NCBI GenBank assembly: GCA_050874585.1
Contig: JBNMKZ010000005.1
Location: 11,298 to 75,297 of the forward strand
DNA length: 64,000 bases
Direction of reading: 5' to 3'
From: UBA1067 sp050874585
Lineage (GTDB): Bacteria; Verrucomicrobiota; Kiritimatiellia; RFP12; UBA1067
Shown one piece after another: positions 45,816 through 54,826 of this stretch. The notes below the pieces were generated by a model. That model worked only from the letters and a program-made list of their open reading frames with translations, was not told where the DNA came from and ran no database searches. Both the position numbers and the translations under genes were made by a program. Positions within the stretch are counted from its first letter, which is position 1, and the number at the start of each line of letters is the position of its first letter.

Positions 45816-48002
45816 TCACTTGACAATGTTGGTGATGTCATCGAGAACATTCCGCTCGGGCGCCGAACCATCATCCTTCTTGAAGATGCCCATATTGGGT
45901 CGACCGTCGGCCGTCGGGTGCGCCGACAGTGCCTTCAACAGCTCTTCCGAGATGCGCCCGCCTTCATAGGGCGTTGAAATGACGTGCGGCCGAATGAGCA
46001 CGATGAGTTCCGTCCGTTGCTTGCCCTTCTCGGTGCCGCGGAAGAGCCATCCCAGCAAGGGAATCGACCCCAGAATGGGCGTTCGTGTGTAAATTTCCTT
46101 TTCCGTCTCGCGGATAAGGCCGCCAGCCATCACCGTCATGCCGTCCTTGGCGACGAACGTGCCCGTGAGGGAACGCGAGTAGACGACATCCACTGCCGTT
46201 TGGGCCACCGGCTCAACGCTCCCGGATGTGTAAATTGGAATCTTGCCGCCATTTTCCTGTACTTCCGAATTCTCCTGCAGGAGCCTCAAAGTCACCGTCT
46301 TGTCGGAATTGATGTTCGGCGTAATCAGTAGCATCGTGCCGACATCCTGATACTCGAACTCTGTCGCCGGCGCCGTCACGGTCTGCCGTTCGCCAATGAC
46401 GACCTGACCGGAAATGCCCTTGACAATCGGATGCTCGTGGCCGTCGAAGATGCGGGAGACCTCGTTGTTGGCGACCAAAAGCGTTGGCGTGGCAAGCGTC
46501 TTGACCTTGCCATCCTTCTGGAGCAGCTGAATGCGTGCGGCGATGTTGCGGCTTACGACCTGGAAGCTCATCGCCCCCGCAATCGTCGGCTCCGAGGCAA
46601 CGGGCGAGAACCCAGGGAAGCCAGCCAGCACATTGTTCGCCGGATAGACCTGGTTGCCGTTGGCATCCGTCCCCGAAACCGTCAGGTTCTTCTCTCGATT
46701 GAAGCTGTAGCTGAACTCCGCCTCGTAATCGTCCGTAATGTCCAGTTCGAGGACCTTGACCTCCATCAGAACCATCGGTGTCGGAACGTCCAGCTTCTTC
46801 ACGAGCGACCGAATCTCGTCCATCACGCGGACATCACTCGTCCGTACGACGAGCATATTGTTCTTGCGCGACAGCGTCACGAAAATATTCGCCGAACCAG
46901 GATGAGAGAGACCGTAGACTTCGTCAAACTCATTCGTCGCTCCCGTCTGATAGGCCGACTCAAGGCGCTTTGCATCCGCCGTCGTCAGAATGTTGTTCAA
47001 CGAGTTGAACCGCCGCCGCGCACGCGGATTGATCTGGTCCCATTGCGAAAGACGCGAAAACGCATTGCCGCGGCTGAACGAGAATGTTCCAGACCCCGTG
47101 CGGGAGCTGGTGGACGAGGCCCGCGTCGTGTTCATCTCAAGGAAGGTCGACCCGCCGTTCTCATCCAGCACGCGGAAGCGGCGGAACCGCCGCGAGAGAT
47201 CGTTTTCATCGTCCTCATCCAGTTCTTCCTCTCCAAGCGAAAGGAGCGTACGGTCTGGATAGAGTCCATAGATGACGCTGGCGACCTCGATGACATTCGG
47301 ATAGAGAAGCGTAAATGTCTCCGTCGCCTCCTCGCGAAAGGACGTCAAGTTGTCGTTATACTCCTTCATCGTCGTAATGCGGATGACGGACCCATTCGGC
47401 TCGCGGCGGAACCAAAGTCCCGTTGCGCGGCAGATTTCCTCGACCGCCGCATCCGCCGAGACATTGCGCAGAAAGATCGAGACCGTCTTGTCGGCGGTTG
47501 CGTCGGAGGCGGAAATGTTCACGCCCGCCTGGTCCGCCACCAGGCGCATCAGCAAGCCGATGGGAACGGATTCGCATTCCAGGTAACGGATAAATTCAGT
47601 TGGTGCATTCGTGGGAGCCGCGAGCGGCGAATAAGTTCCAGCAAGGAAGAACCCGTTCGTACCCGATGCCGAGGCGAGTTCGACCCCTCTCACCGTTACC
47701 GATCGAATGTCCACATCAAGGCGTACGCCGTTCACCGTTTCCGGCAGAACGCTCCCCTGCCGGACAATGGTCGCCTGCTCGGGGCTTCGTCCAACGAGAG
47801 CCACGCCCTCGTCTCCACGCCCAATGACCAGGGCATGAAGCCTCATCGCATCCGAGCCAGCCAGTTCCCGCGTCAGGTGTTCGGCCATCGCCTCCACGGG
47901 ACGAGTCGGATCGGACGATTCCGCAGAAAGTCCCGCCATTCCAAGCAGGCACGCCATCGCGAACAACCCAAACCGACCAATTTTCTGTCTTTTCCGTTCC
48001 AT
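45816..48002 (-). CDS. gspD: Secretin (GspD/PilQ family outer-membrane pore)
   Basis: 728 residues with a signal peptide (GLFAMACLLGMAGLSA). N-terminal periplasmic domains include VSIFLRNVSADAAVEEICRATGL (N1/STN-like) and LVVRTSDVRVMDEIRSLVKKLDVPTPMVLMEVKVLELD (N-type repeats). The C-terminal secretin core (about 480-680) includes VKTLATPTLLVANN, TMLLITPNINSDK and the signature TPILGSIPLLGWLFRGTEKGKQRTELIVLIRPHVI. It forms the multimeric gated pore for pilus or secreted protein passage. No separate GspC gene or pilotin is visible. Confidence 0.92.
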   Translation of the reverse strand: MERKRQKIGRFGLFAMACLLGMAGLSAESSDPTRPVEAMAEHLTRELAGSDAMRLHALVIGRGDEGVALVGRSPEQATIVRQGSVLPETVNGVRLDVDIRSVTVRGVELASASGTNGFFLAGTYSPLAAPTNAPTEFIRYLECESVPIGLLMRLVADQAGVNISASDATADKTVSIFLRNVSADAAVEEICRATGLWFRREPNGSVIRITTMKEYNDNLTSFREEATETFTLLYPNVIEVASVIYGLYPDRTLLSLGEEELDEDDENDLSRRFRRFRVLDENGGSTFLEMNTTRASSTSSRTGSGTFSFSRGNAFSRLSQWDQINPRARRRFNSLNNILTTADAKRLESAYQTGATNEFDEVYGLSHPGSANIFVTLSRKNNMLVVRTSDVRVMDEIRSLVKKLDVPTPMVLMEVKVLELDITDDYEAEFSYSFNREKNLTVSGTDANGNQVYPANNVLAGFPGFSPVASEPTIAGAMSFQVVSRNIAARIQLLQKDGKVKTLATPTLLVANNEVSRIFDGHEHPIVKGISGQVVIGERQTVTAPATEFEYQDVGTMLLITPNINSDKTVTLRLLQENSEVQENGGKIPIYTSGSVEPVAQTAVDVVYSRSLTGTFVAKDGMTVMAGGLIRETEKEIYTRTPILGSIPLLGWLFRGTEKGKQRTELIVLIRPHVISTPYEGGRISEELLKALSAHPTADGRPNMGIFKKDDGSAPERNVLDDITNIVK

Positions 48003-48017
48003 CCGTTTCTCCTCTTC

Positions 48018-49229
48018 TCAATTCGTTCCGGCCATGGCAAACAGGGCCATGAAAAACGCCACGTACACAAAGCCGACGATGCCACCCGTAATGCAGATTG
48101 TCACGGGTTCGATGAGCAATCCAAAGCGTTTCACCGCAAGCGCAAGCAGCATCTCATGGAATCGCGCCGTCTCGCCAAAGATCTCGGGCAATGTTCCCGT
48201 CACCTCACCGACGGCCGCCATCCGCCGCAGCATCGGCGTAAACTCGACGGCCGGGCTGAGACTGTCGGCAAGCGTTCCGCCGCGCAGGACAATTTCATGC
48301 GCCGTCTCAATGCGCCGCCTGAACCGGCGATTGGACATGAGCCGCGCACCCGTCGTCAGCGAATCAAGAAGCGTCATGCCCGACTCGGTCATCATCTGCA
48401 TCGACCGCGCAAAAAGTGCCGTCCCGGCCAGCCGAAGAATTCGCCCTGTCACCGGCAGACGCAGAAGAAAGGCATCCTCCATTTCGCGTCCGCCGCGCAG
48501 TAGACGCAGAAGTGCCCAACCACCCAAGATGCCGCCCACGGCAATCAGAATCGTGATGCCATGGACATTCACCCAATCGGAGACATCTACCAGCAGCTGG
48601 GTCATCGCCGGAAGTGCCGCGCCGCCCGACACAAGAAATTCCGCAACCTTCGGTATCACGGCAATCACGAGATATGCGCTGACACCAATCGCCATCAGCA
48701 CGGCAATAATTGGATAGACCAGCGCATTCACAACAGACGAACGGAGATTTCGCCGCGCCTCCAACTGATCCGCCGCACGGGTAATCGCATACTCAAGTTC
48801 ACCCGACCGCTCCCCTACCTCACCAAGGCGGATGACTATTTCGGGGAAACGCCCTTTCCCCTCCGAGAGCGCCTCCGCAAACGAATGCCCGTGGATAATC
48901 GACTCCCGGACTCGCCTCCATGTCCGCCGCGCACGAGGCGATGCCGACTGCTCCTCAACCGTTGAAAGCGCACTGACCAGCGTCACGCCGCTACGCAGCA
49001 TGGCGGCCAACTGCCGCAGTCCCATTTCGATGTCAAAGGTCGTCATCGGCTTCAGCCATGACCAGTGCCACGGGCCGGGCAGGCCGTCTGAATCGGAAAC
49101 CGTTTCAACACCGATGACGAGCAGTCGCTCCGCCCTGAGGCTTTCCATAAGGGCCGTGCGGGAATCCGCCTCACGCGAATCCGTCCGCGTGAGACCAGCA
49201 GAATCTCGTACTCGAACCCTGAAGCGCAT
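48018..49229 (-). CDS. gspF: Inner-membrane platform protein (GspF/PilC)
   Basis: 403 residues with two T2SSF domains (about 65-190 and 270-390). Each has a conserved helical bundle (LRQLAAMLRSGVTLVSALSTVEE and LFARSMQMMTESGMTLLDSLTTG), with membrane helices between and at the end. It anchors the assembly ATPase and guides pilin extraction. Its ATG overlaps the last base of the preceding ATPase stop codon, so the two are tightly coupled. Confidence 0.92.
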   Translation of the reverse strand: MRFRVRVRDSAGLTRTDSREADSRTALMESLRAERLLVIGVETVSDSDGLPGPWHWSWLKPMTTFDIEMGLRQLAAMLRSGVTLVSALSTVEEQSASPRARRTWRRVRESIIHGHSFAEALSEGKGRFPEIVIRLGEVGERSGELEYAITRAADQLEARRNLRSSVVNALVYPIIAVLMAIGVSAYLVIAVIPKVAEFLVSGGAALPAMTQLLVDVSDWVNVHGITILIAVGGILGGWALLRLLRGGREMEDAFLLRLPVTGRILRLAGTALFARSMQMMTESGMTLLDSLTTGARLMSNRRFRRRIETAHEIVLRGGTLADSLSPAVEFTPMLRRMAAVGEVTGTLPEIFGETARFHEMLLALAVKRFGLLIEPVTICITGGIVGFVYVAFFMALFAMAGTN

Positions 49230-50386
49230 CAGTCGCCCACCGCCTTGATGACTTCCGCAATGGATGTCACCCCTTCCAAAACCTTTGTCTGCGCATCCAT
49301 TCGCATAGGAAGGAACTCCTGCTCGCCCATGGCTGGCTCATACAGTTCAAAGAGTCCGATGCGCCCGACATAACCGCGACCACCGCAATCCACGCATCCC
49401 CGCGCACGAAAAAGGCGCATCCCCGGTGTGCGATTCAATCCCAGGGCAACGAGTTCGGCATCGGTCGGTTCGTAGGCTTCGCGGCACTTCGGACACAGCC
49501 GACGAACAAGCCGCTGAGCCACCGAAAGTCTGAGCGTCGCTGCGGCCAGGCTCGGGTCAAGCCCCATGTCGACAAGTCGCGTCACCGTGGACTTCGCGTC
49601 ATTCGTATGGAGCGTCGAGAGAACCAGGTGTCCGGTCAGTGCCGCCTTGACGGCGGCATCAAGCGAGTCTGAATCGCGAACTTCACCAATCATGACGACA
49701 TCGGGATCATGCCGGAGGAGCGACTTTAACGCCTTGGCGAAATTGACCTTGTCGGCGGAATCGACCTCGGCCTGCGCAACACCCGCAATCTCATACTCAA
49801 TCGGGTCCTCCACCGTAATGATATTCAGCGAATCCCGCTTCATAAGCTCATTGATTGCCGCATAGAGCGTCGTCGTCTTTCCGCTCCCCGTCGGGCCTGT
49901 CAGCAGAACAAGGCCAAACGGTCGGCGAAGCACCTTGTCAAAGAGGGCGCGATCGTATGCGGACATCCCGAGATCATCCATCGACAGCCGCCGTCCACCA
50001 ACTTCCAGCAGACGGAGCGTGATGCGCTCACCATGCCTAACGGGAAGCGTCGCCATTCGGATGTCGAGCGGCGGTTGATTAAAGGCCCCAATCCCAGACG
50101 GTCGCCAGGTAAATCCACCATCCTGCGGCGCCCGACGCTCGGCGATGTCAAGCGACGAAAGAACCTTCAGTCGGCTCGTCAACGAACTTTGCATGGACGC
50201 CGGAACGCGTAGGACTTCCTCCAATTCCCCATCAATACGAAACCGAACGCGCACCGAGTCGGCAAGCGGGTCGATATGCACATCCGAGGCATGAAGGAAT
50301 AGGCCCGCCCGAAGAATCCGATCGACGAGTTGAACGCTGTCTGTCAGCGTCTCGGCGTGTGCAAGGAGCTGTTCAGCTGAAAGCAT
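49229..50386 (-). CDS. gspE: Assembly ATPase (GspE/PilB type), N-terminally short
   Basis: 385 residues. Walker A GPTGSGKTT at 164-172, Asp box, Walker B VVMIGEVRDSDS and the His box STLHTNDA are complete. The four-Cys zinc loop near 300-340 (LCPKC and CVDCGG) marks the GspE/PilB branch. It begins directly at the N2 domain (ASDVHIDP); the N1 domain that in GspE/PilB binds GspL or c-di-GMP is missing, as family members usually reach 500-560 residues. It powers pseudopilus or pilus extension. It overlaps pilT by 14 bases. Confidence 0.92.
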   Translation of the reverse strand: MLSAEQLLAHAETLTDSVQLVDRILRAGLFLHASDVHIDPLADSVRVRFRIDGELEEVLRVPASMQSSLTSRLKVLSSLDIAERRAPQDGGFTWRPSGIGAFNQPPLDIRMATLPVRHGERITLRLLEVGGRRLSMDDLGMSAYDRALFDKVLRRPFGLVLLTGPTGSGKTTTLYAAINELMKRDSLNIITVEDPIEYEIAGVAQAEVDSADKVNFAKALKSLLRHDPDVVMIGEVRDSDSLDAAVKAALTGHLVLSTLHTNDAKSTVTRLVDMGLDPSLAAATLRLSVAQRLVRRLCPKCREAYEPTDAELVALGLNRTPGMRLFRARGCVDCGGRGYVGRIGLFELYEPAMGEQEFLPMRMDAQTKVLEGVTSIAEVIKAVGD

Positions 50387-51485
50387 GGCGGATGCGCTCC
50401 TTCAACTGTTCCGGATTCTTCGAATTGGCGAGTGCCGTGCGCTCGTCAATCAGGCCCGATACGCACAGCGCACACAGGGACTGGTCCATCGTCTTCATGC
50501 CGACGGCCGCCCCCGTCTCAATCTGTGAATAAAGTTGGGGTGTCCGCCCCGTGGCAATCAAATTGCCGACGGCCGGCGTATTGACGAGAAGTTCGCAGGC
50601 GAGGCAACGGCCTGAGCCATCCTGCCGCGCCAGGAGCCGTTGCGCAAAAATGCCGCGCAAGACGAGTGCCAACTGGCGACGGATGCTATTCTGCTCGTCG
50701 GATGGGAAGACCGAGACAAGCCGCTCAACCGCCCCGGCACAGTCCCCCGCATGAAGAGTTGTAAAGACTAGATGCCCCGTCTCCGCCGCCCGAAGGGCCG
50801 TGCGAATCGTATCCAGGTCTCGAATCTCACCGACGAGAATGACATCCGGATCCTGTCGAAGCGATTCGACGAGCGCAGCATTGAAACTCCGCGCATCTCG
50901 CCCGACCTGTCGCTGACTGATGAAACACCGCGCCGGCTTGTGAACGTACTCAATCGGATCCTCGATCGTAATCACGTGTCCATAGCGCGTACTGTTGATT
51001 CGGTCAAGCACCGTCGCCAGCGTCGTGGACTTGCCACTACCCGTCGCGCCCGTAACGACGACAAGCCCATTGAGTTCGGAACAGAAGTCCTCAAGGCGAC
51101 GCGGCAATCCCAGCTCCGCGAATGACCTGAACTTCGAATCTAACCGCCGAAGGGCAATCGCGTGCCGCGACGACTCGCAGAAGATGTTGAACCGGTAGCG
51201 AATGCCAGCCGGACTGGTCAGTGCGCCATCCAGCGCACCTTCCCGATTTAGCAGGAGACGGACTTTCTCCGTGCCATCCGGGCAGCCAATCGGCAATGTC
51301 CATAGCCCGAGCTCCATCACCAGCGCGTCAACCGCCCGCATATCGTATGCACTCAGCCCCCCCCTCTCGACCAAACTGCCGCGAATGCGGAAGCGCGGAC
51401 GCTGCCCCACCATCAAGTGAATGTCACTCGCCTCGAACTCCTCGCCCAACGCCAGCAAATTCTTCAATTGTTCACTCATTCCCAT
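50373..51485 (-). CDS. pilT: Retraction ATPase (PilT type)
   Basis: 370 residues, the usual PilT length. N-terminal PAS-like part (ASDIHLMVGQRPRFRIRG), Walker A VTGATGSGKSTTLA, ITIEDPIEYVH, Walker B DVILVGEIRDLDTIRTAL, His box TTLHAGDCAGAVERL and the C-terminal AVGNLIATG, which stands in for the PilT AIRNLIRE motif. There are no zinc-loop cysteines, unlike the neighbouring GspE. Presence of a retraction motor points to a dynamic type IV pilus rather than a pure type II secretion system. Confidence 0.92.
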   Translation of the reverse strand: MGMSEQLKNLLALGEEFEASDIHLMVGQRPRFRIRGSLVERGGLSAYDMRAVDALVMELGLWTLPIGCPDGTEKVRLLLNREGALDGALTSPAGIRYRFNIFCESSRHAIALRRLDSKFRSFAELGLPRRLEDFCSELNGLVVVTGATGSGKSTTLATVLDRINSTRYGHVITIEDPIEYVHKPARCFISQRQVGRDARSFNAALVESLRQDPDVILVGEIRDLDTIRTALRAAETGHLVFTTLHAGDCAGAVERLVSVFPSDEQNSIRRQLALVLRGIFAQRLLARQDGSGRCLACELLVNTPAVGNLIATGRTPQLYSQIETGAAVGMKTMDQSLCALCVSGLIDERTALANSKNPEQLKERIRHAFS

Positions 51486-51503
51486 TTTCCAACACCCCTC
51501 CCT

Positions 51504-52097
51504 TCAAAGCCAAATGGACAAGTTCCACCGCCCACGCGACCCCTCCGTCATTTCAAGACGCTCCGGCACAACCGCCATTTTCAGGATCTCGAACCGTTCA
51601 AGGGCCTTCACGACCTGCGGGTAGCGTCCCTCAACGGAAAAGACTCGGAGGATCGGTTGCTCACAGGCTCCCGCCGCCTTCAGTCGTTCGCCGCCAATGG
51701 ACGCGTGGGCATCGCCTGCCCAGGACAATCCTTCGCCGCGCTCCTCCACTGAGCTGGAAGTGACGGACGTGACGAGCAGCCCGCTCGCCCGAAGGACTGA
51801 CAAAACGCCGCGCTCGCGCTCGGCCTGCGGAACCCCACCGACCGTTCTGACCTGAACGGTTGGTGGCGGCATCTTTCGCTCGGCCGCAAGCTCCTCCTCC
51901 GCGCTCGCCAATTCCCGGCGGGCCTTCGCCATCTCAAACGCGAAGTTTTCTTCTGAAACAAGCGTTGCCTGCCGCCGCTCAAGTTCACCGATGCGACGCA
52001 CGGCATCCGTACGCCACCCAAACCAATAAACTGCCGCGACCGCAAGCGGGAACGCCACGGCAAGAAAAACCAAGTCTTTTGTCCTGACTTCAATCAT
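51504..52097 (-). CDS. PilO/GspM-like inner-membrane protein
   Basis: 197 residues: one N-terminal membrane helix (LVFLAVAFPLAVAAVYWFGW), a coiled-coil stretch (RIGELERRQATL to ELAAERK), then a small ferredoxin-like domain ending in RGRWNLSIWL. Assigned by architecture and by position directly after the PilN-like gene; direct similarity is weak. In pilus systems this protein pairs with PilN to link the ATPase to the secretin. It overlaps the PilN-like gene by eight bases. Confidence 0.65.
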   Translation of the reverse strand: MIEVRTKDLVFLAVAFPLAVAAVYWFGWRTDAVRRIGELERRQATLVSEENFAFEMAKARRELASAEEELAAERKMPPPTVQVRTVGGVPQAERERGVLSVLRASGLLVTSVTSSSVEERGEGLSWAGDAHASIGGERLKAAGACEQPILRVFSVEGRYPQVVKALERFEILKMAVVPERLEMTEGSRGRWNLSIWL

Positions 52098-52851
52098 GGT
52101 TCAGCACACATTCAAATGTTGTCAATGGGCCTGTGCCGTGCGCGGCAATCGGCCCCGGCTCAAGAATCCATCCGCAAGCCGCGCCCCGCGTTGACAGGAT
52201 GGACATCGTCTCTGCGGCGGCATCGGCCGAAAGTGCCGCCGCTCGAAGCACCATCTGCCGCGGGCCTCCAGCCATCGACTCCACAACTGCCCGCTCACCA
52301 CAAGCCGTTGCAATTTCCATCAGAATCTCGCGATAGGCCGAACGCAATTGCGCCACTTCGTCCTGAGCCCGCTCCATGGCTTGTCTCCCCGAGCGGATGA
52401 GCCGGGCCTCCTCGCGTTTCTGCCGCGCCGCCGTGCGAATGCCACTAACCTGCGAATCAAGAATCCCCTGCCGCGCAACAATCCGCCCGAGGCGGCTCCG
52501 ATTCCAGGACTGCCATGCAAAATCCGCGCCCACGAGCAGAAGGACGAGTGCGCCAACAACCAGGGCTGGCCTCAGCCAACGCCCAAAATCGCCGCGTCCA
52601 ACGCGCCGCCCCACCCGCCGACGCACGACGACGTCATAAACCCGCACGGATGGGTCGTCCTCTTCGACTGGCTCATATCTGACCTCTGCCACATCCGCCG
52701 TGATACCCGAAAACGGCTCAACCTCATAGGCAAGTGCCGCCGCCAATTCATCTGGGCGAAGTCCCTCGACCTGTACGGCCGCCAACCGCACCCGCTGGCG
52801 AAAGGCCTGCGGATCGTTCATGATGTCGTCTTTCTCTCGCTCTTTCGTCAT
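52090..52851 (-). CDS. PilN/GspL-like inner-membrane protein
   Basis: 253 residues. The N-terminal part (VRLAAVQVEGLRPDELAAALAYEVEPFSG) resembles the end of the GspL/PilM cytoplasmic domain. A membrane helix follows (LVVGALVLLLVGADFAW, about 95-112), then a coiled coil and a periplasmic ferredoxin-like domain. No separate PilM is present, so this could be a shortened GspL that meets the ATPase itself. The start is either 52851, overlapping the pseudopilin stop as ATGA, or ATG 52821. Confidence 0.65.
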   Translation of the reverse strand: MTKEREKDDIMNDPQAFRQRVRLAAVQVEGLRPDELAAALAYEVEPFSGITADVAEVRYEPVEEDDPSVRVYDVVVRRRVGRRVGRGDFGRWLRPALVVGALVLLLVGADFAWQSWNRSRLGRIVARQGILDSQVSGIRTAARQKREEARLIRSGRQAMERAQDEVAQLRSAYREILMEIATACGERAVVESMAGGPRQMVLRAAALSADAAAETMSILSTRGAACGWILEPGPIAAHGTGPLTTFECVLNHD

Positions 52852-53654
52852 GGGAGTGGAATCTGAATAAAGTTATCACCCGGGCGAACAACGACCGCGC
52901 GCGCAACGCCCGTAATGCTGTCCTTGAGAATGCGAAGACCCGGTGTCAGGCCTGAGAATATGGCCGGGGTCGGATAACTCACCTCGGCAACAGCTCCCGT
53001 GATAAGTCCATCAGCGGGGCCATACCACCTATATGAAATGGTGGAATATGAATTTGTTCCAAGCGGAACACCACTGACAATCAGGCGACTCTGCGCCCCA
53101 CCCGATGGAATCAGCGACAGCACCCGCCGATCCGCCACACGTGAGAAAGCCCCATACTGCGCAACCGCCACCGCCGCATTGTTGCTCTCGACAACACGCT
53201 CCAAGCCCGTCTCATCCCTCACCAAGAACTCATTGCCCCATGGATCAAGCAGCCGGGATTTCCCGAAGGGAATCCGCAAATACGGACCGCGCCATCCACT
53301 CGGAACATACACGCTCAAATCTGCCAGCGACTTCGCCCCGACAACAAGATTTTCAGCCCGTGCCTGCACGATGGAAAATGGGCGAGCATTTGCTGGGCAA
53401 GTCCACAATTCCGAGAGCGAATTCGTCTCAAACGCACGCGGCATCCGCCCCATGTCTGCCAAAAAACCAGTCGGTTCCTGTCCCGAAACACCTGGAGCAT
53501 AAATACTCGCCTGAATGGACTCCAGTTGACGATTGGCCTCGGACACCAAGCGGTCATCACGAAGCCGACCAAACTCCCGCACGGCCAAGTGCGTCAAGAG
53601 CGCGAGAATGCCCAAAACAACCACCAGTTCAATGAGGGTGAAGGCCCGACTCAC
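52848..53654 (-). CDS. Type II secretion-like pseudopilin (GspG/H type)
   Basis: 268 residues with leader MSRA then FTLIELVVVLGILALLTHLAV, including Glu5. LLDPWGNEFLVRD, the loop typical of GspG-type pseudopilins, is present near 140, and WTCPANARPF earlier. The C-terminal region contains TISYRWYGPADGLITG. It overlaps the previous gene stop by ATGA. Probably a minor or major pseudopilin of the system; which is not decidable from sequence. Confidence 0.84.
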   Translation of the reverse strand: MSRAFTLIELVVVLGILALLTHLAVREFGRLRDDRLVSEANRQLESIQASIYAPGVSGQEPTGFLADMGRMPRAFETNSLSELWTCPANARPFSIVQARAENLVVGAKSLADLSVYVPSGWRGPYLRIPFGKSRLLDPWGNEFLVRDETGLERVVESNNAAVAVAQYGAFSRVADRRVLSLIPSGGAQSRLIVSGVPLGTNSYSTISYRWYGPADGLITGAVAEVSYPTPAIFSGLTPGLRILKDSITGVARAVVVRPGDNFIQIPLP

Positions 53655-54559
53655 GGTTCACCTCCCTCATCAATGTCGTTGCGCGAAAGGAAAAGGACAA
53701 GATCGTCCCCCCGTGCCGAACGATCATCACCATCAATCAGGCCAGCCTGCCGAACCAGGCGACGCCTGCGCTCACCCCACGACGTCGCCCACCAGTTCGT
53801 ACCGTTCGCCCCAAAACAAGGCGTATCAAGCCGTCCATCCGGGCCCGCCGAAACAAGCCGCGCATACCGAAAACGGACCTCTTCGGGCAAATTTGTGCTG
53901 ACGCCCCTGAACGCCTGGGGCGGCGGAACCTGCAGGACATAAGGATTTCCCCACGGATCCAAAAGGGCGGGTTCGCCCGGAAAGCCATAGATAGAGCATC
54001 CCTTTCGCCCCACAAGAAAATCCTGCGGTACGCTCAACCGCGTCAGCTCCGGGAAAAAGCCCCGCGCACCAAAGGACACGTCGCCCTCAAAACGAATGTC
54101 ATCCGCCTGCGGGAACACCTCAGCCTGGCCTTTAACATAAGGCCCACGCCACCCACGCCCAGTCGCCGCACTCCAACGAACGAACACATCCGACCGAGCA
54201 CACCCTCGATTCGGCACCCAACCATCGTCAAGGCAGACACCAGGCGTACGCGACAAATCCCCATCTCGTGTCACATTCACATAGAGATTAGACGGCGTAA
54301 AGAGGTTCGCCACTCGCATGGAAGCCGCCGAAAAGCCTGGTATTGCGCCCATATCTCGCAAATAGCCGTCTTCTGCATTAAGAAAAGCATCACGCAAAAC
54401 GCGAAGATCGCTTTCGGCGGCAATACGCTTCGCGGCGGCCCCTACGCGCTCTGTGCGCGAAACGGCCACCAATACGATAATGGATATTACCGCCACCACA
54501 ACCACGAGCTCCATCAAGGTGAACCCGCTGCGGATCTCAATCTTCCTATATGACGACAT
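53651..54559 (-). CDS. Type II secretion-like pseudopilin, first gene of the operon
   Basis: About 302 residues. Leader MSSYRKIEIRSG then FTLMELVVVVAVISIIVLVAV, with Glu5 kept. The downstream body has AEDGYLRDMGAIPGF, RGPYVKG, LLDPWGNPYVLQVPPP and SAGPDGRLDTP, a calcium-loop pattern typical of GspG-like subunits. The start is uncertain; ATG 54559 gives a plausible short leader but no clear ribosome site, and in-frame alternatives lie at 54601 and 54619. It stands opposite gdhA with a 270-base divergent interval in which I identify no confident promoter. Confidence 0.82.
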   Translation of the reverse strand: MSSYRKIEIRSGFTLMELVVVVAVISIIVLVAVSRTERVGAAAKRIAAESDLRVLRDAFLNAEDGYLRDMGAIPGFSAASMRVANLFTPSNLYVNVTRDGDLSRTPGVCLDDGWVPNRGCARSDVFVRWSAATGRGWRGPYVKGQAEVFPQADDIRFEGDVSFGARGFFPELTRLSVPQDFLVGRKGCSIYGFPGEPALLDPWGNPYVLQVPPPQAFRGVSTNLPEEVRFRYARLVSAGPDGRLDTPCFGANGTNWWATSWGERRRRLVRQAGLIDGDDRSARGDDLVLFLSRNDIDEGGEP

Positions 54560-54826
54560 CCATTCTGTAAAACGCCACACCCTATCCAGCGGTTCATCCA
54601 TAAAGCTTTCGCGGGGCAATCCTCACGCCAATGGTGTCCAGCCTATCCCGCCTCAAGTAGACAATATGTGTAAATATCGAAGAAACCGCATTACGCCCAG
54701 CGTAAACAATCGGCACGAAGAAAGAATCATCAGGAAAGAACGGCCAGATGGCACATCTTCTGCTATACATTTCCTGTCGGGCTGTCCCCTTCAGGATGCC
54801 CAAAGATGTAAAGTCAAAGGAAAACA

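Noticed and set aside
46431..48503. 690-codon plus-strand open frame opposite the secretin
   Set aside because: No recognisable domain; the secretin frame is certain.
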